A stretch of 64,000 bases of DNA from Purpureocillium takamizusanense. Its lineage: Eukaryota > Ascomycota > Sordariomycetes > Hypocreales > Ophiocordycipitaceae. Numbering within the stretch: position 1 is the first letter of the stretch; every line of letters begins with the position of its first letter. Shown piece after piece: positions 11,097 through 21,200 of this stretch. The DNA is taken from positions 5,394,001-5,458,000 of the forward strand of contig NC_063069.1 of the NCBI RefSeq assembly GCF_022605165.1, given 5' to 3'. The position numbers and the translations under genes were made by a program. The notes beneath the pieces are model-generated. The model did not search any database and was not told the origin of the DNA. It saw only the letters and a program-made list of their open reading frames with translations.

Positions 11097-11488
11097 CCGT
11101 TTTAGGCTCGAAGCACTCGGCATAACTAAGGCGACCACGACCTAGACCCATTGACATAAATAATACCCTTCCATAGCGCAACCTTCACACGCTATATATA
11201 ACCGCTACTACTAGCTACGTTGGTCGGACTATATCCCCGGTGTTGTCAGCAAACTCCAATGACTCACTCACTCATTAGCCCTATTAACCAGCTTCAACGT
11301 CAACGTCAACTTCATAATTTCACTTTTATACCCGTGCCATCCATTGTGTCAGAGCAAAACTCAGTCTGGTTCTTGCCCAATCTGACAGTCTCTACCTTCA
11401 GAAAAAGAGAAACATAAATTGGGAGTGAGGTTGCGACTCAAGCAAGGCCATCGCCCAGCCGCACCCAGGCAATAAACAGTCCGTCTCC
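11097..11488. other. Short AT-richer intergenic spacer
   Basis: Between two same-strand genes. Contains TATATATA at about 11194 and a pyrimidine-rich stretch before 11489 that could serve as promoter for the next ORF. No coding signal. Confidence 0.5.
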
Positions 11489-12541
11489 ATGGCCGCCGCC
11501 ACCACTCCCACACGCCGCACAGCCTACATCCGCACCATCATCGACCACCCTGTCCCATACAACGACACCGACTGGTGCAACCTGCGCACCTGGTTGCGCT
11601 TCTGGGTCGGCCAGGACGCGGGGGCCATCTTCGGCACACTGCCGAAGACGACGACGACGACATCCGGCCTGCGAACTGCTACCACCGTCGTGGATATTCG
11701 GCACCATTACGTCTTGGCATATCGCATCGCCTCAGACGCCTTCGTCCTCGACTGGCTCATCGCCTGCTCCGTGAAGGGCAACCTCCGCCTCGCGCGGGAC
11801 GACTTCACCGTCTACCTCTCGCTGGCGCAGGCGTGCGACCCCGCGAATACGGAGCTCTTCCGACGGCTGGAGAGCGAGTCTGTGTCTGTGCACATCGTCT
11901 CGTCAGGAGGCGGCGGCGGCGGCGCCTCACGAACGAGGAGGACGAGCAGGAAGAAGAAAGAGAAGACGACGACAGCAGCAGCAGCAGCAGCAGAGGAGGC
12001 CGAAAATGAAGAGGTCGTCGAAGAACAAGACGCAGCATGCGTAGACGCGGTCCTCCTCTCCACAAGCGACTACCTCCTCGAAACGCACCTCTCCCGCGCC
12101 CGCGGCATCACCCCCTTCCACAGCCCGTGGCGCATCTCCCTCCGCCACGGCCACGCACAGCCATCCCGCGCAGCCGAGGAGAGCCACGCGTACTTTCGAG
12201 GCCGACTGCAGGCGCGTATGGGTGGCCACACAGCGCGCTCATGCTCGTACCCGCACCCCAAAAGTGACGCCTGGCGGCGCGACCACGCGTGCCCCTCGTG
12301 CGGGAAGCGGTGCAAGCGGAGTAAAGGGTGTCGGACCACGGGCGAGTGGTGGGTAGAAGGGATGTCGGAGGAGGAGCGGCGATGGGGCGGGGGCGTGGAT
12401 ACGTCGGCGCCGCGGCCGCCCGAGTTTGAGAAGGACTGGAGGAGCTTAAGCGTTGAAGATGTCGTGGCGCGCTATAGCAAGGGGTGGGGGTCGCGCGTCG
12501 GCTGGAGGTGGCAGTCGGTTGATACGTTCTCAGGGGAGTGA
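11489..12541 (+). CDS. Hypothetical protein with low-complexity linker and Cys-rich C-terminal motif
   Basis: Single open frame of 350 residues, not recognised. The N-terminal ~130 residues look folded (TDWCNLRTWLRFWVGQDAG, VLAYRIASDAFVLDWLIAC, DDFTVYLSLAQACDPAN). A low-complexity linker follows, with Gly6, Arg/Lys-rich, Thr/Ala7 and Glu-rich stretches partly encoded by GGC, GCA and GAA triplet runs. The last third contains a compact CPSCGKRCKRSKGC segment, which could bind one zinc ion, and several tryptophans. No signal peptide or membrane segment. The opposite strand is also open for 150 codons at 12108-12560, but the plus-strand frame spans the whole locus and is preferred. Probably a lineage-specific protein; a false ORF sustained by high GC cannot be excluded. 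Confidence 0.55.
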   Translation: MAAATTPTRRTAYIRTIIDHPVPYNDTDWCNLRTWLRFWVGQDAGAIFGTLPKTTTTTSGLRTATTVVDIRHHYVLAYRIASDAFVLDWLIACSVKGNLRLARDDFTVYLSLAQACDPANTELFRRLESESVSVHIVSSGGGGGGASRTRRTSRKKKEKTTTAAAAAAEEAENEEVVEEQDAACVDAVLLSTSDYLLETHLSRARGITPFHSPWRISLRHGHAQPSRAAEESHAYFRGRLQARMGGHTARSCSYPHPKSDAWRRDHACPSCGKRCKRSKGCRTTGEWWVEGMSEEERRWGGGVDTSAPRPPEFEKDWRSLSVEDVVARYSKGWGSRVGWRWQSVDTFSGE

Positions 12542-12663
12542 GGGTGAGCTCAGGGACCATGGACTGAACCCATGAGAGAAAAGGGGCGGCGTAGTTTTGA
12601 CAGAACCAAAGTAAGCCTTATTGAAATGACTGTCGTCGGCAGATTAACCCGGACGGGCACAAG

Positions 12664-13092
12664 CTACACTAATCTGTGCCTCATTACGTCCCCACTAGAT
12701 ATCATACCCGACCTCGCGACATCATCTAGGCTCCGGGTTTTCGCGGAGGGCGGCTCGCCGGGACGGACTGCACCGTATGGTATAATGCCCAGCATCATGC
12801 TGGTGCGAATCTGGCGGTTTCTCTCGCTGTCTCGCGCGCTGGATCTGGCGGCAGCGCGCTCAGGGAACTTGAGGCTCGCAATGGTGCTGGGCATGGCTGT
12901 TGTGGTTGGCGCCTGCCACTCGTCGTCGGACAGCCAGTGCTTGATGCTATGGGCCATGTAGTGCGTATCGCGGTCGTCCAGAAAGTAGCGTGACGACATG
13001 GCTATGGAAGTCAAGAGCGAGTCTTTGGGCAGGTGTACGCTGTGGCGGGCCAGCTCTGCCTCGGTCAGGCCTTTTCTCTTGGAGGGGTCCAT
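12664..13092 (-). CDS. Hypothetical protein, 142 residues
   Basis: Single open frame starting at the ATG at 13092 (MDPSKRKGLTEAELARHSV). It is not recognised. The composition looks protein-like rather than GC-driven, with segments such as RYFLDDRDTHYMAHSIKHWL and RQIRTSMMLGIIPYG. It is polar, with a Ser/Arg-rich middle (AAARSSARDSERNRQ), and lacks a signal peptide or membrane segment. It converges with the preceding plus-strand hypothetical gene, leaving 122 bp between stop codons. Confidence is limited because there is no domain support. Confidence 0.45.
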   Translation of the reverse strand: MDPSKRKGLTEAELARHSVHLPKDSLLTSIAMSSRYFLDDRDTHYMAHSIKHWLSDDEWQAPTTTAMPSTIASLKFPERAAARSSARDSERNRQIRTSMMLGIIPYGAVRPGEPPSAKTRSLDDVARSGMISSGDVMRHRLV

Positions 13093-14271
13093 CACAGGGT
13101 GCCATGTGGTCGACTCTCAAATACGGTTGTATATAAACTTGGACTCGAGCTGGGGGACTTACACGGGCCGGCTAGGTAGCGACCAGCGAGTCGAGACTTG
13201 CTGGGCATGGCCCGTTCGTTGGTCACTGTCAGTCACGTCATCCGCTCTCCCCTAGTCCTCGGGATTCCGTCCTTTTCTTCCTTGACACCTTCACGCCCAG
13301 ACTGGCCATGACGAGTCCAAGACGAACAAGCCTGCTGACATGGCTTCAAGTCCTATGGGGGCCTGGATGACGATGCGTGAGGTACTGAGGCTGTCCAGAC
13401 TCCACTGGCTTTAGGTTCGACCTTTGCGACGCGGGCGGCGCAACCTGGCCTAGGAGACTGTCACACCAGACCCGTGGAGATGGTTGGACATGTGTATGCA
13501 TGAATGCATTGGGGGATGGACGATGCATGGCGGGATGCAAAAGGGAGGGCGTTGGCGGATAATCGGGCGTGGGCCTCGTTTCGTCCCGCCCGTCGTCCTT
13601 TGCACCTTCGCACCTTCCGCTTCGCGTCTTCGCTCTTTCCCCCTCGCGAAGAGACGAGCGGCGCGCCCACACGTGCTTGCTTGCTAGGTATCATGCACTC
13701 GGTCCGCGTGACCTGACTTACACCGTCAACCTGCCAATAGTCACGACTCCCTCGTCCAACATGCTTAACGTATCAACCACGTACATAGACTACGATATAT
13801 AATGTCTCATTTTTACTATACCGAGTACTGCTCCGTCACTCAGAAAGCAAACCTTGCCAGCGGGGATTGCAAGTGTGGCACGCTCACCCCACGGGTGCCC
13901 TGCTGTTGAGCGACGGAGATGCGCCAACGCCAACGCGGAGCCTCTCTGACTCCAAGCCGTGGCCCTCCCATAAGCATATAGTCTCCCAAAGCAAGGCAAA
14001 AAGACTTGCCTAGAGCGACACCGGTCGTAGAATGTACCAATTCATGTGTGCTTCGTATTATCATCCTACGGAACCCCATACCAGCTTCCTCTTGTACGCC
14101 CACGCAGACACCAGACCAGCCTCCACGCAAACTTGCGTCTTTCGACGCCACCCATGCTACCTCTGGGTTGCTACAAAATGTACTTGCCAGTGTAATCCTA
14201 CAAGTGTCACTGATGCAAAACTCAAAAGTTCAAGACCCTACGGCCCGAGTCACGTCTGGCACACGTCGTAG
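13093..14271. other. Intergenic region, no gene seen
   Basis: No domain-bearing open frame. Includes a 5' flank for the 142-residue ORF and a 3' flank for the conserved protein ending at 14272. AT-richer patches occur near 13780-13810. Confidence 0.5.
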
Positions 14272-16196
14272 TCAACCAACGTTCTCCTTGCTGTCAGCAA
14301 ATGGAGTGAGGCGCGCGCTCGAGCTGCACCGCCGCGCCTCGTCCTCGTCCTCAACAGTTCTCGCAGACGTCGGAGTGAAGGTGCGAAGGCGCTTCAAACC
14401 CTTTTCCCCCGTCGTCGTTGCTGCGCTGCCAACCATCGCGTCACCGAGAGGCACCCTCAAGCCACTCGCGTCTGTACCTTGACAAGGGACACGGCTAGTG
14501 TCAGAGCGCCCCTTGCTCTGCGGACTGTTCGCCTGCGACGGCACCGTGCATACAGGCATACCGCCGCCTGACGGGATGAACATTTGCTGCGAGACCCGCC
14601 GCATGTCGACGTGGTCCTGGGCTGAAGCCATGGACATATCCGACGCCGAGTGTGCCCTTCCATGGTCCCGGTTCTCTTTGCGCGACTTGACCTCCATTGC
14701 AGGCTCTTGGTTTGCCTGGCATTGTAGCTGGAACTGGATTGGCATCGGCTGGTTCAGCAATGAGTTGGTCAGAGAATTGGCCAGCTCCGCAGGGATCACC
14801 GAGTTGTGCGAGAGCATGGGAAACGGCACCGCTGGTCAATATTCTGTTAGTGGTCGAGACGGCTCTTGCGAAGCATTTCACGTACCTTCGGCCTCAAAGG
14901 CTCCCGTGCCGCATGTTGTTGGCGTGTTCGTGGGCACTCGAAGATGGGCGGACCCATCCTCCTCTCGCGCAACACCCAAGTCGGCCGGCATTACTGACTG
15001 TCCTGAAGCTTCTCTATTGCTCATCGGCGTGTAGTCGGGCATGCTGATGTCGGTGCTCATCCTTCGGGCGTCATGTCGATGTTGCGCACCGTCGTCGTCC
15101 CACGGCGGCACACCTTGGCCACTGGCCATCAGCCAGTCAAAATAGGCATTTTTGTTTGTAAATGGATCGACCAAGTTCTCTCCCAGGCACTCCACAGAGC
15201 TTGGAAGTACCGCCGAGCCCTGCAATCCAAAGCGCGTCGGAGCGTGTGGCACCGTAGCTCTTCGTGAGGGTGCAGGCACGCCGCCCCGAGGGAGGACGCT
15301 TCGCCGCCGCGGGGAATGGGCATGCGAATCCGCATCGCCCGAGGGATACGAGGGGACTGGCATCGACGAGGTAAACGGCACGCGCTGCCACAGGGACGCG
15401 TTGGGCCACGCGATGCACGCTGCTTCCAGCACGTCTATGTCGGCTGGTTAGACACATAGCCAAGGGATCCCACCCGCGACAGACCTACCAAGAGGGGCGT
15501 GCTGGAAGGAGAACATGACAATGTTCTTGACCCGCTCGACGGGGAGTGACAGCGAGTCCCGAGGAAACCCTTCGCTGAGAACGACTTTAATCCGGCCGAG
15601 GTCATCGGCTGGGCTCCAATGGCTTTGCTGGAGCAGCTCTCGTTGAAAGAGCGGGAACCGGAGCGGCTCAAGCTTTCCACTCTTTGCAACATCTATAGGC
15701 GGTCTTAGTTATGTGTTGGGGGCAGGATCATGGCCTGACCGACCACAGGTGTGTGCAATGACATGCGGCGAGCAGTAGTCTCGATTCAGCGTCGTAGATC
15801 TGCTCCCGTCAGCCTCCGACATTGCATGGCTGTACGCCATACGTACGCTACCAGTCTCCCATCAATATACAGTCTTGCCTCGAACTTGACCGCCTCGCTA
15901 AACTCGCTGTAGGCCCTGGTAAATTGGCTTACGATGGGCGTGGACCACGAGTGGATCGATACCTGGAAGTTTGATCCGGCAGGGAGGCTGGGGACGAAGC
16001 AGCAGACCGTCGGAAGGCCCAGGGATCCATGGCTTTGGGCGAACTCTGCACGCGGCCATCAGCGACAGTCGGGATTCGCAGGCGAGGCCAGCCACGTACC
16101 TGCGTCGTGGACGACATGGCAAGCCACCTTAAACTCTTTGATTGGGATCTTGCAGTCTGTTGGGAACAGGAGAATGTCCCAGTCCTGGTAGCGCAT
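14272..16196 (-). CDS. Conserved filamentous-fungal protein of unknown function
   Basis: Six exons were joined by frame continuity: 16100-16196, 15847-16045, about 15747-15799, 15489-15692, 14886-15434 and 14272-14831, giving about 553 residues. The exon 3 donor is ambiguous by 3 nt (GTGGTC or GTCGGT). The N-terminal ~200 residues look like one folded domain of beta-rich character: MRYQDWDILLFPTDCKIPIKEF, HGSLGLPTVCCFVPSLP, FEARLYIDGRLV, then LEPLRFPLFQRELLQQSHW and GRIKVVLSEGFPRDSL. The rest is low in complexity, Ser/Pro/Met-rich and probably disordered, ending in a Thr/Ser/Glu tail (RTVEDEDEARRCSSS). No signal peptide or membrane segment. The arrangement of a conserved N-terminal domain with a long disordered tail is typical of fungal regulatory proteins, but no family name is recognised. 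Confidence 0.8.
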
Positions 16197-17079
16197 GATG
16201 ATGGGACCTGGTGATGGCCTGGGTCTTCCGGTGAACGGATGCGAGTGTCAATGTCGCAGCAGCAGTAGAGCAGCCGTTGGGATCCTGATCATTCACGCCT
16301 GGTACTCCGAAAGGAGTGCACTGGGCAGTGATCCTCGAAGGGCGGTCCGTTCAAGGTGCCAACGCTGCTGTTGACAGAAAGGGAGCGAAGCGGAGGGCCA
16401 ACGAAATTCAGACTGCCAATACAGCAGCCGGTCTGTCGTCGGGCCGGGTGCCTATCCTTGGATGATGGAGACGCCGGGGGCAACTTCAGGAGTCACGGCT
16501 CTGAGAAGGACCGACGGCCTTGCTGCACATGTCAGGTCAGAGCTGCCCAGAGGCGAGTCCGGACGAAGTGCGGGCAGGTCGCACCATCGAGAATCGCAGG
16601 CGCGTGCTCGAGTGAAGCTAGTGGTCAGATTGTTCCATGGACAGAGTGACCTTGCGCGGCGGCAGAGATGCCGAGCGCACGGCGCAAGTAGACCCCGACC
16701 TGAGATGCAAATCGTTTTGCCGAGCGGGGTCGGTCACTCAAGGCGTTCCTTCCGGATATCAAGGAGATTGGTAGGGGCAAAGGCAGACGGCTACCTAGCT
16801 TGGCGAGTCGAGCAGGTGCAGGCCATGCCATAATAGCACGTTGGTAGCCACCGAGCGCAAAGGGTGGCATCACAGGACGAAGTCGGTGGCGAGAGTCAGG
16901 CCTTTTGAGTGAGGAACAGAGGAAATTGCATGCATAGGTACTACACCGGCCACGTCATGGCCTCGTCAACCGTCCTGAATCGCACCTGCCTGGCAGCTCA
17001 CATCATGACCCACAGCACATCGTGTCGTCGAGTTTTCCTGTATTCCGCATCTAGCTTATGTACAAACGCCGTCCTGCGA
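16197..17079. other. Intergenic region, no gene seen
   Basis: Upstream of the conserved protein and downstream of NDUFB8, both on the minus strand. Open frames on the plus strand (for example 16462-16833) are Arg/Ser-rich with no domain. Nothing further supported. Confidence 0.5.
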
Positions 17080-17723
17080 TTAAGGGTCATCGTCTCCGGC
17101 CATTCGTGCCTAGAAAAATGTCAGCACGTACTGCCCGCCAGGTAGAGGCGTGGGAAAAGGATCACATACCCTTACGGCCCCTGGGCCACCCAGTTCCCGC
17201 TCCAGCCCGCCCTCAAATTCTCTCGGATACGAGGGCTTATCGGGGTAGTTCATGTACACGACACCAGAGACACCCAGGAAGGCGGCGATAAAGGTGCCGA
17301 CCATGATGAGGCCCGGGCCGGTGGTTGTCCAAGTGTACTCCCATGGAGAGAAGATTCCGAGGACGTCGTTGTCTTCGTGGACAGGCTCGCCAAAGTTGCG
17401 TCGCTCTTGCGGATCCCACCAAGTGGCGTAGGGGTCGCGGAATTGACGCTTGATGCGGGGAGGGTTGATGTAGCCGCCGTTCTATGTTCGTCGTAGTTAG
17501 TAGCCGTCCCCGACTCGACCGACTTCAGATTGCCTTCGCGACTGACCATGCCGGGGTCTTCCGCCTCGCTGAGCACCTGGCGATCGGGATACTTTTCGTC
17601 GAGCGTCTTCTTATCGGTGTAGGATGCGGGCGTAAAGGCCCGTCGCTGGGCGACCGGAAGGCGTCGTGCAGCCGCGAGGCCGTTGCGAAGGGCCGACGCC
17701 CGCGCAATTCGTTGAGGGAGCAT
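17080..17723 (-). CDS. NADH dehydrogenase (complex I) accessory subunit NDUFB8
   Basis: Three exons, 17547-17723, 17170-17481 and 17080-17109, encode 172 residues. The last exon is only 30 nt and was located from the acceptor CTAG and stop TAA. The N-terminus (MLPQRIARASALRNGLAAARRLPVAQRR) is an arginine-rich amphipathic mitochondrial targeting sequence. Family blocks are DKKTLDEKYPDR, NGGYINPPRIKRQFRDPYATWWDPQERRNFGEPVHEDNDVLG and a single membrane helix (GLIMVGTFIAAFLGVSGVVYM) followed by NYPDKPSYPREFEGGLERELGG. These match NDUFB8 (ASHI), an accessory subunit of the distal proton-pumping arm of complex I in the inner mitochondrial membrane. It is divergent from SWR1, with 568 bp between start codons. 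Confidence 0.93.
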
Positions 17724-18291
17724 CTGCGCGACAATCGTCAGTAACCCAGCCCACGCGTTGTCGCGCAAGGCGGCAGCTTCGCGTAGCCGACTTACCGAGG
17801 GCGATTCGCGATGTGTGGCGCCCAATTGCTCGGTGACGATGGCGGCCTTTTTCGAGTCGAGCCAGGCCCTTTGGTACAATGGAGGTTGTGGTGATGGCGG
17901 CTTCCGGCAGTAGGTAATTGGTGCCTCAGGCATAAACGGCAAAACACGCCCCCTCCACAAGGCCACCACACCCACAGCTCAGCAGCAGCCTGAGCTCCAG
18001 CAGCAGGCGCGACACAAGCAAGTGGAGGTACGTACCTCTGGTCCGCCGCGAAACGTCCCCCCATGTCACCTGCTCCCTTTCCACCAATTTCTCTCCGTCT
18101 CAAAAGTTTTGCTGACGACACCGAATTCTAGCACAAAATCCGCCGCCGGCCACGCCACAGGCCTCTGATCATGTGCAAATTCTGTATGAGTATTTTCTAA
18201 AGCGCTACGATTCCATAGACCCTAATTTTTGCCCTGCCAATGTTCGCCTCAGCGAGATCTCGCCCTCTGCGTCTCCCGGCTCCACCCTGCT
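17724..18291. promoter_or_regulatory. Shared divergent promoter region, NDUFB8 / SWR1
   Basis: The 568 bp between the start codons of two divergent genes. No other supported gene, so both promoters must lie here. No specific factor site is claimed. Confidence 0.6.
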
Positions 18292-21200
18292 ATGATGCCC
18301 GAGACCGCGTCGCCCAAGGTCCAGCCGGCCATGGCGGACCCGGATTCCTCGAGCGACGAGCTGTCTCCGCCACCCGACGACGCGTCTATTGAGGAGCTCA
18401 AGATTGGCGATGGTGGCTTCGCGCCCCTCACTGAAGAACACGCCGACGATGACGCGACGCCGCATACAAATGGACACGTGCCGGCAGAGCTCAACGGTCA
18501 TCACGATAGCTCCGACGACGACAGCGAACGACCTACGAAGCGGCGCAAGACCCGAGACTCGACACCTCCCCCGACGGCGCGGAAGCCAAAGATCGAGTCG
18601 CCTCCCTGGAAAAAGATCGAGGCCGAGGGACCGACGTCGTACACTGAAAACGGCCGGCGCAAGTCCGGTCGAATCAACACATTACCACTCGACCTACACC
18701 CCCCCGGGAAGAAACGGCTGACGAGGCAGTCTCTTGGAGGCAGGCCTTCTGGCACGCCAAAGAAAGACACCACGTCGGCGTCGACCAAGGGGTCCAGGTC
18801 GGTGCCGAGCAAGGACAAGGCGGCGAAGAAGGTGGTATCCACACCAAAGTCTGCCTCCAAGAAGCCTGTCGCCGAACCCAGGCTCTCGAATCGATCGCGG
18901 CGGCGCACCCCTTCCCCGCGACCTCAGCCAACGCGGCACTCGACCCGTCCGCGACGAGCCTCACGCCTTGCGGCCGATTCCGATACAAGCCCTATCAACG
19001 ATTCCAAGTTTGGCTACTACGATGCCAGCGGTCGATCGCCCCGGTCTAGATGGCGCATCGTGCCAGGTGCCATTCCTCTGGTTCATCCTGATCAGGTGCG
19101 GAAGAGACCTAAGATTGGTACAAGCTTCGAGGACTTTTGGGCGCGCGCAGGCGACATCCCCGTCGAGGAGGGCGGTCTGCAGGCATCTGAAGATGGACCG
19201 CCCTACACTGATGATGTTGCATTCAAAGAGGCGCAAACGATACTGCGCATCGAACACGAGGTCGAACCTGGCGGCTTGCTCTCCAGAGAAAGATGCTCCC
19301 TATTTGCACCTGAGGGTGAAGAGGAGCCACCACGGCAGTGGGCGCGTCGGGATCATATGGTCAAAGCCATGTCCAACTTCCGCAAGCTGCTCCTCGCAGA
19401 GCAGCAACGCCACCGCGCGACCGCCAAGAAGCTCGCTGAGGCTTGCCGCGATGAGTGGTGGCGACGGCAGCCCAAGTCTGCCGAGCAAGTCGAGGCAGAA
19501 GAACGCGACAAGTGGATACTGCGGTACAGAGTAGTCATCAGGGCGCTCATTGGGACATGGGAAAATGTCAAGGCCCAGGTGAACCAAAGGCGCCTCGAAG
19601 AATGGGAGGCTGAGGAGCAGCGACGGGTCAAAGCGGCCCTCAACGAGGCTGTCAGCTTATCCGAACAGAAACTCCAGGCGCGGCGTGAGTTGGACTCTGG
19701 AATGCCGTCCGATGAAGACGGCTTCGATGATCTCAGCGATGACATGAGCGGCAGCGGTAGCGATGGTGACGACGACCTCCTTTCGGACGAAGACGGCCAA
19801 GATGACGACGATAGCGACAACATGTCCACCTCGGATGACGACGAAGGAGATGAGTCCAAGGACGTGGCGGACGAGGGCCTGACCCAGGAACAACTGCGAG
19901 CCAAATACGCGCACATCCCCGAGCTAGGGCCACATTCGCCCAGCCATGATGACACCACCAGCGCGGATCCCGCCACCGCCGAAACGGACGCTGATGCTGC
20001 GCAAGAAACCAGCGACGAGTCGGTGGACATGGACGACGACCTGGGTTCCAGCGATATGGGAAGCGACGACGACGACGATGAATCAGAAGGTGGCGACGAA
20101 TCGGCAGATGAGTCTGAAGGAGAGGCTGGAGGCTTGCTTGGCCTATTTTTCGGCAAGTCCGAGTTGAAACAAATCCAGGACCAGGCTCCAGAAGACACCA
20201 CGGCGAATGGGGATGACATCAAACTCGACGATACCCATGTTCAAGGGCCGGACGGCACCGATAAGGCCTGTCCTATCACAAATGACGCTGTCGACGACGA
20301 CGACGCCATGTCGTTGGTCCGCTTGCCAGAGTCAGTGAATGGGGATGGTCTTGAGGATGAACAAGCCAATGGACCACAAGACGAAGACGCGATGACTGAC
20401 AAAGTAGACGTTTCGGCCAAAGCGGATGAACCGATCACCACGCAGATCAGGGATGATGAAGATGACAAGGCACACATCCCGGACCAACAGACTAATGGCG
20501 ACGCACAGCGGAACACCTCTCCCGCCGATGATGTAGCCATGGCGGACGCCGACCAGGCAGGCGATCCTGGTGAGCACACTGCGGTGGCTGAGAAGCCCGC
20601 TAGCCCTGAGACTGAGCCGGTTACGAACCCAGCCAGCCAAGACCCAAGTCAGTCACCAGCGACATCAGAAACGAAGCCTTCCGACGTTGATGGTGCCTCG
20701 ACAGTGGATCTTGCTGTGGCCAAGGTGGGAAAGAGTCGGTCTCCTTCGCAGCCGGCACCCGAGAGCCACAAAATGGAGGTTCCGTTTCTCCTTCGCGGCA
20801 CCCTGCGCGAATACCAGCGAGATGGTCTCGACTGGCTGGCCGGTCTGTACGCCAACAACACCAACGGTATCCTCGCAGACGAAATGGGATTGGGCAAGAC
20901 TATCCAAACCATCGCTCTGCTTGCCCACCTCGCTTGCTCCCACGAGGTTTGGGGTCCTCACCTCGTTGTCGTACCCACCAGTGTGATGCTCAACTGGGAG
21001 ATGGAGTTCAAAAAGTGGTGCCCGGGCTTCAAGATTCTCGCATACTATGGCTCACAAGAGGAGCGCAAGAGGAAGCGCCAGGGCTGGAACAACGACGACG
21101 TCTGGAACGTGTGCATCACGTCGTATCAGCTGGTGCTCCAGGATCACCAAGTGTTCAAGCGGCGACGCTGGCATTACATGATTCTCGACGAAGCGCACAA

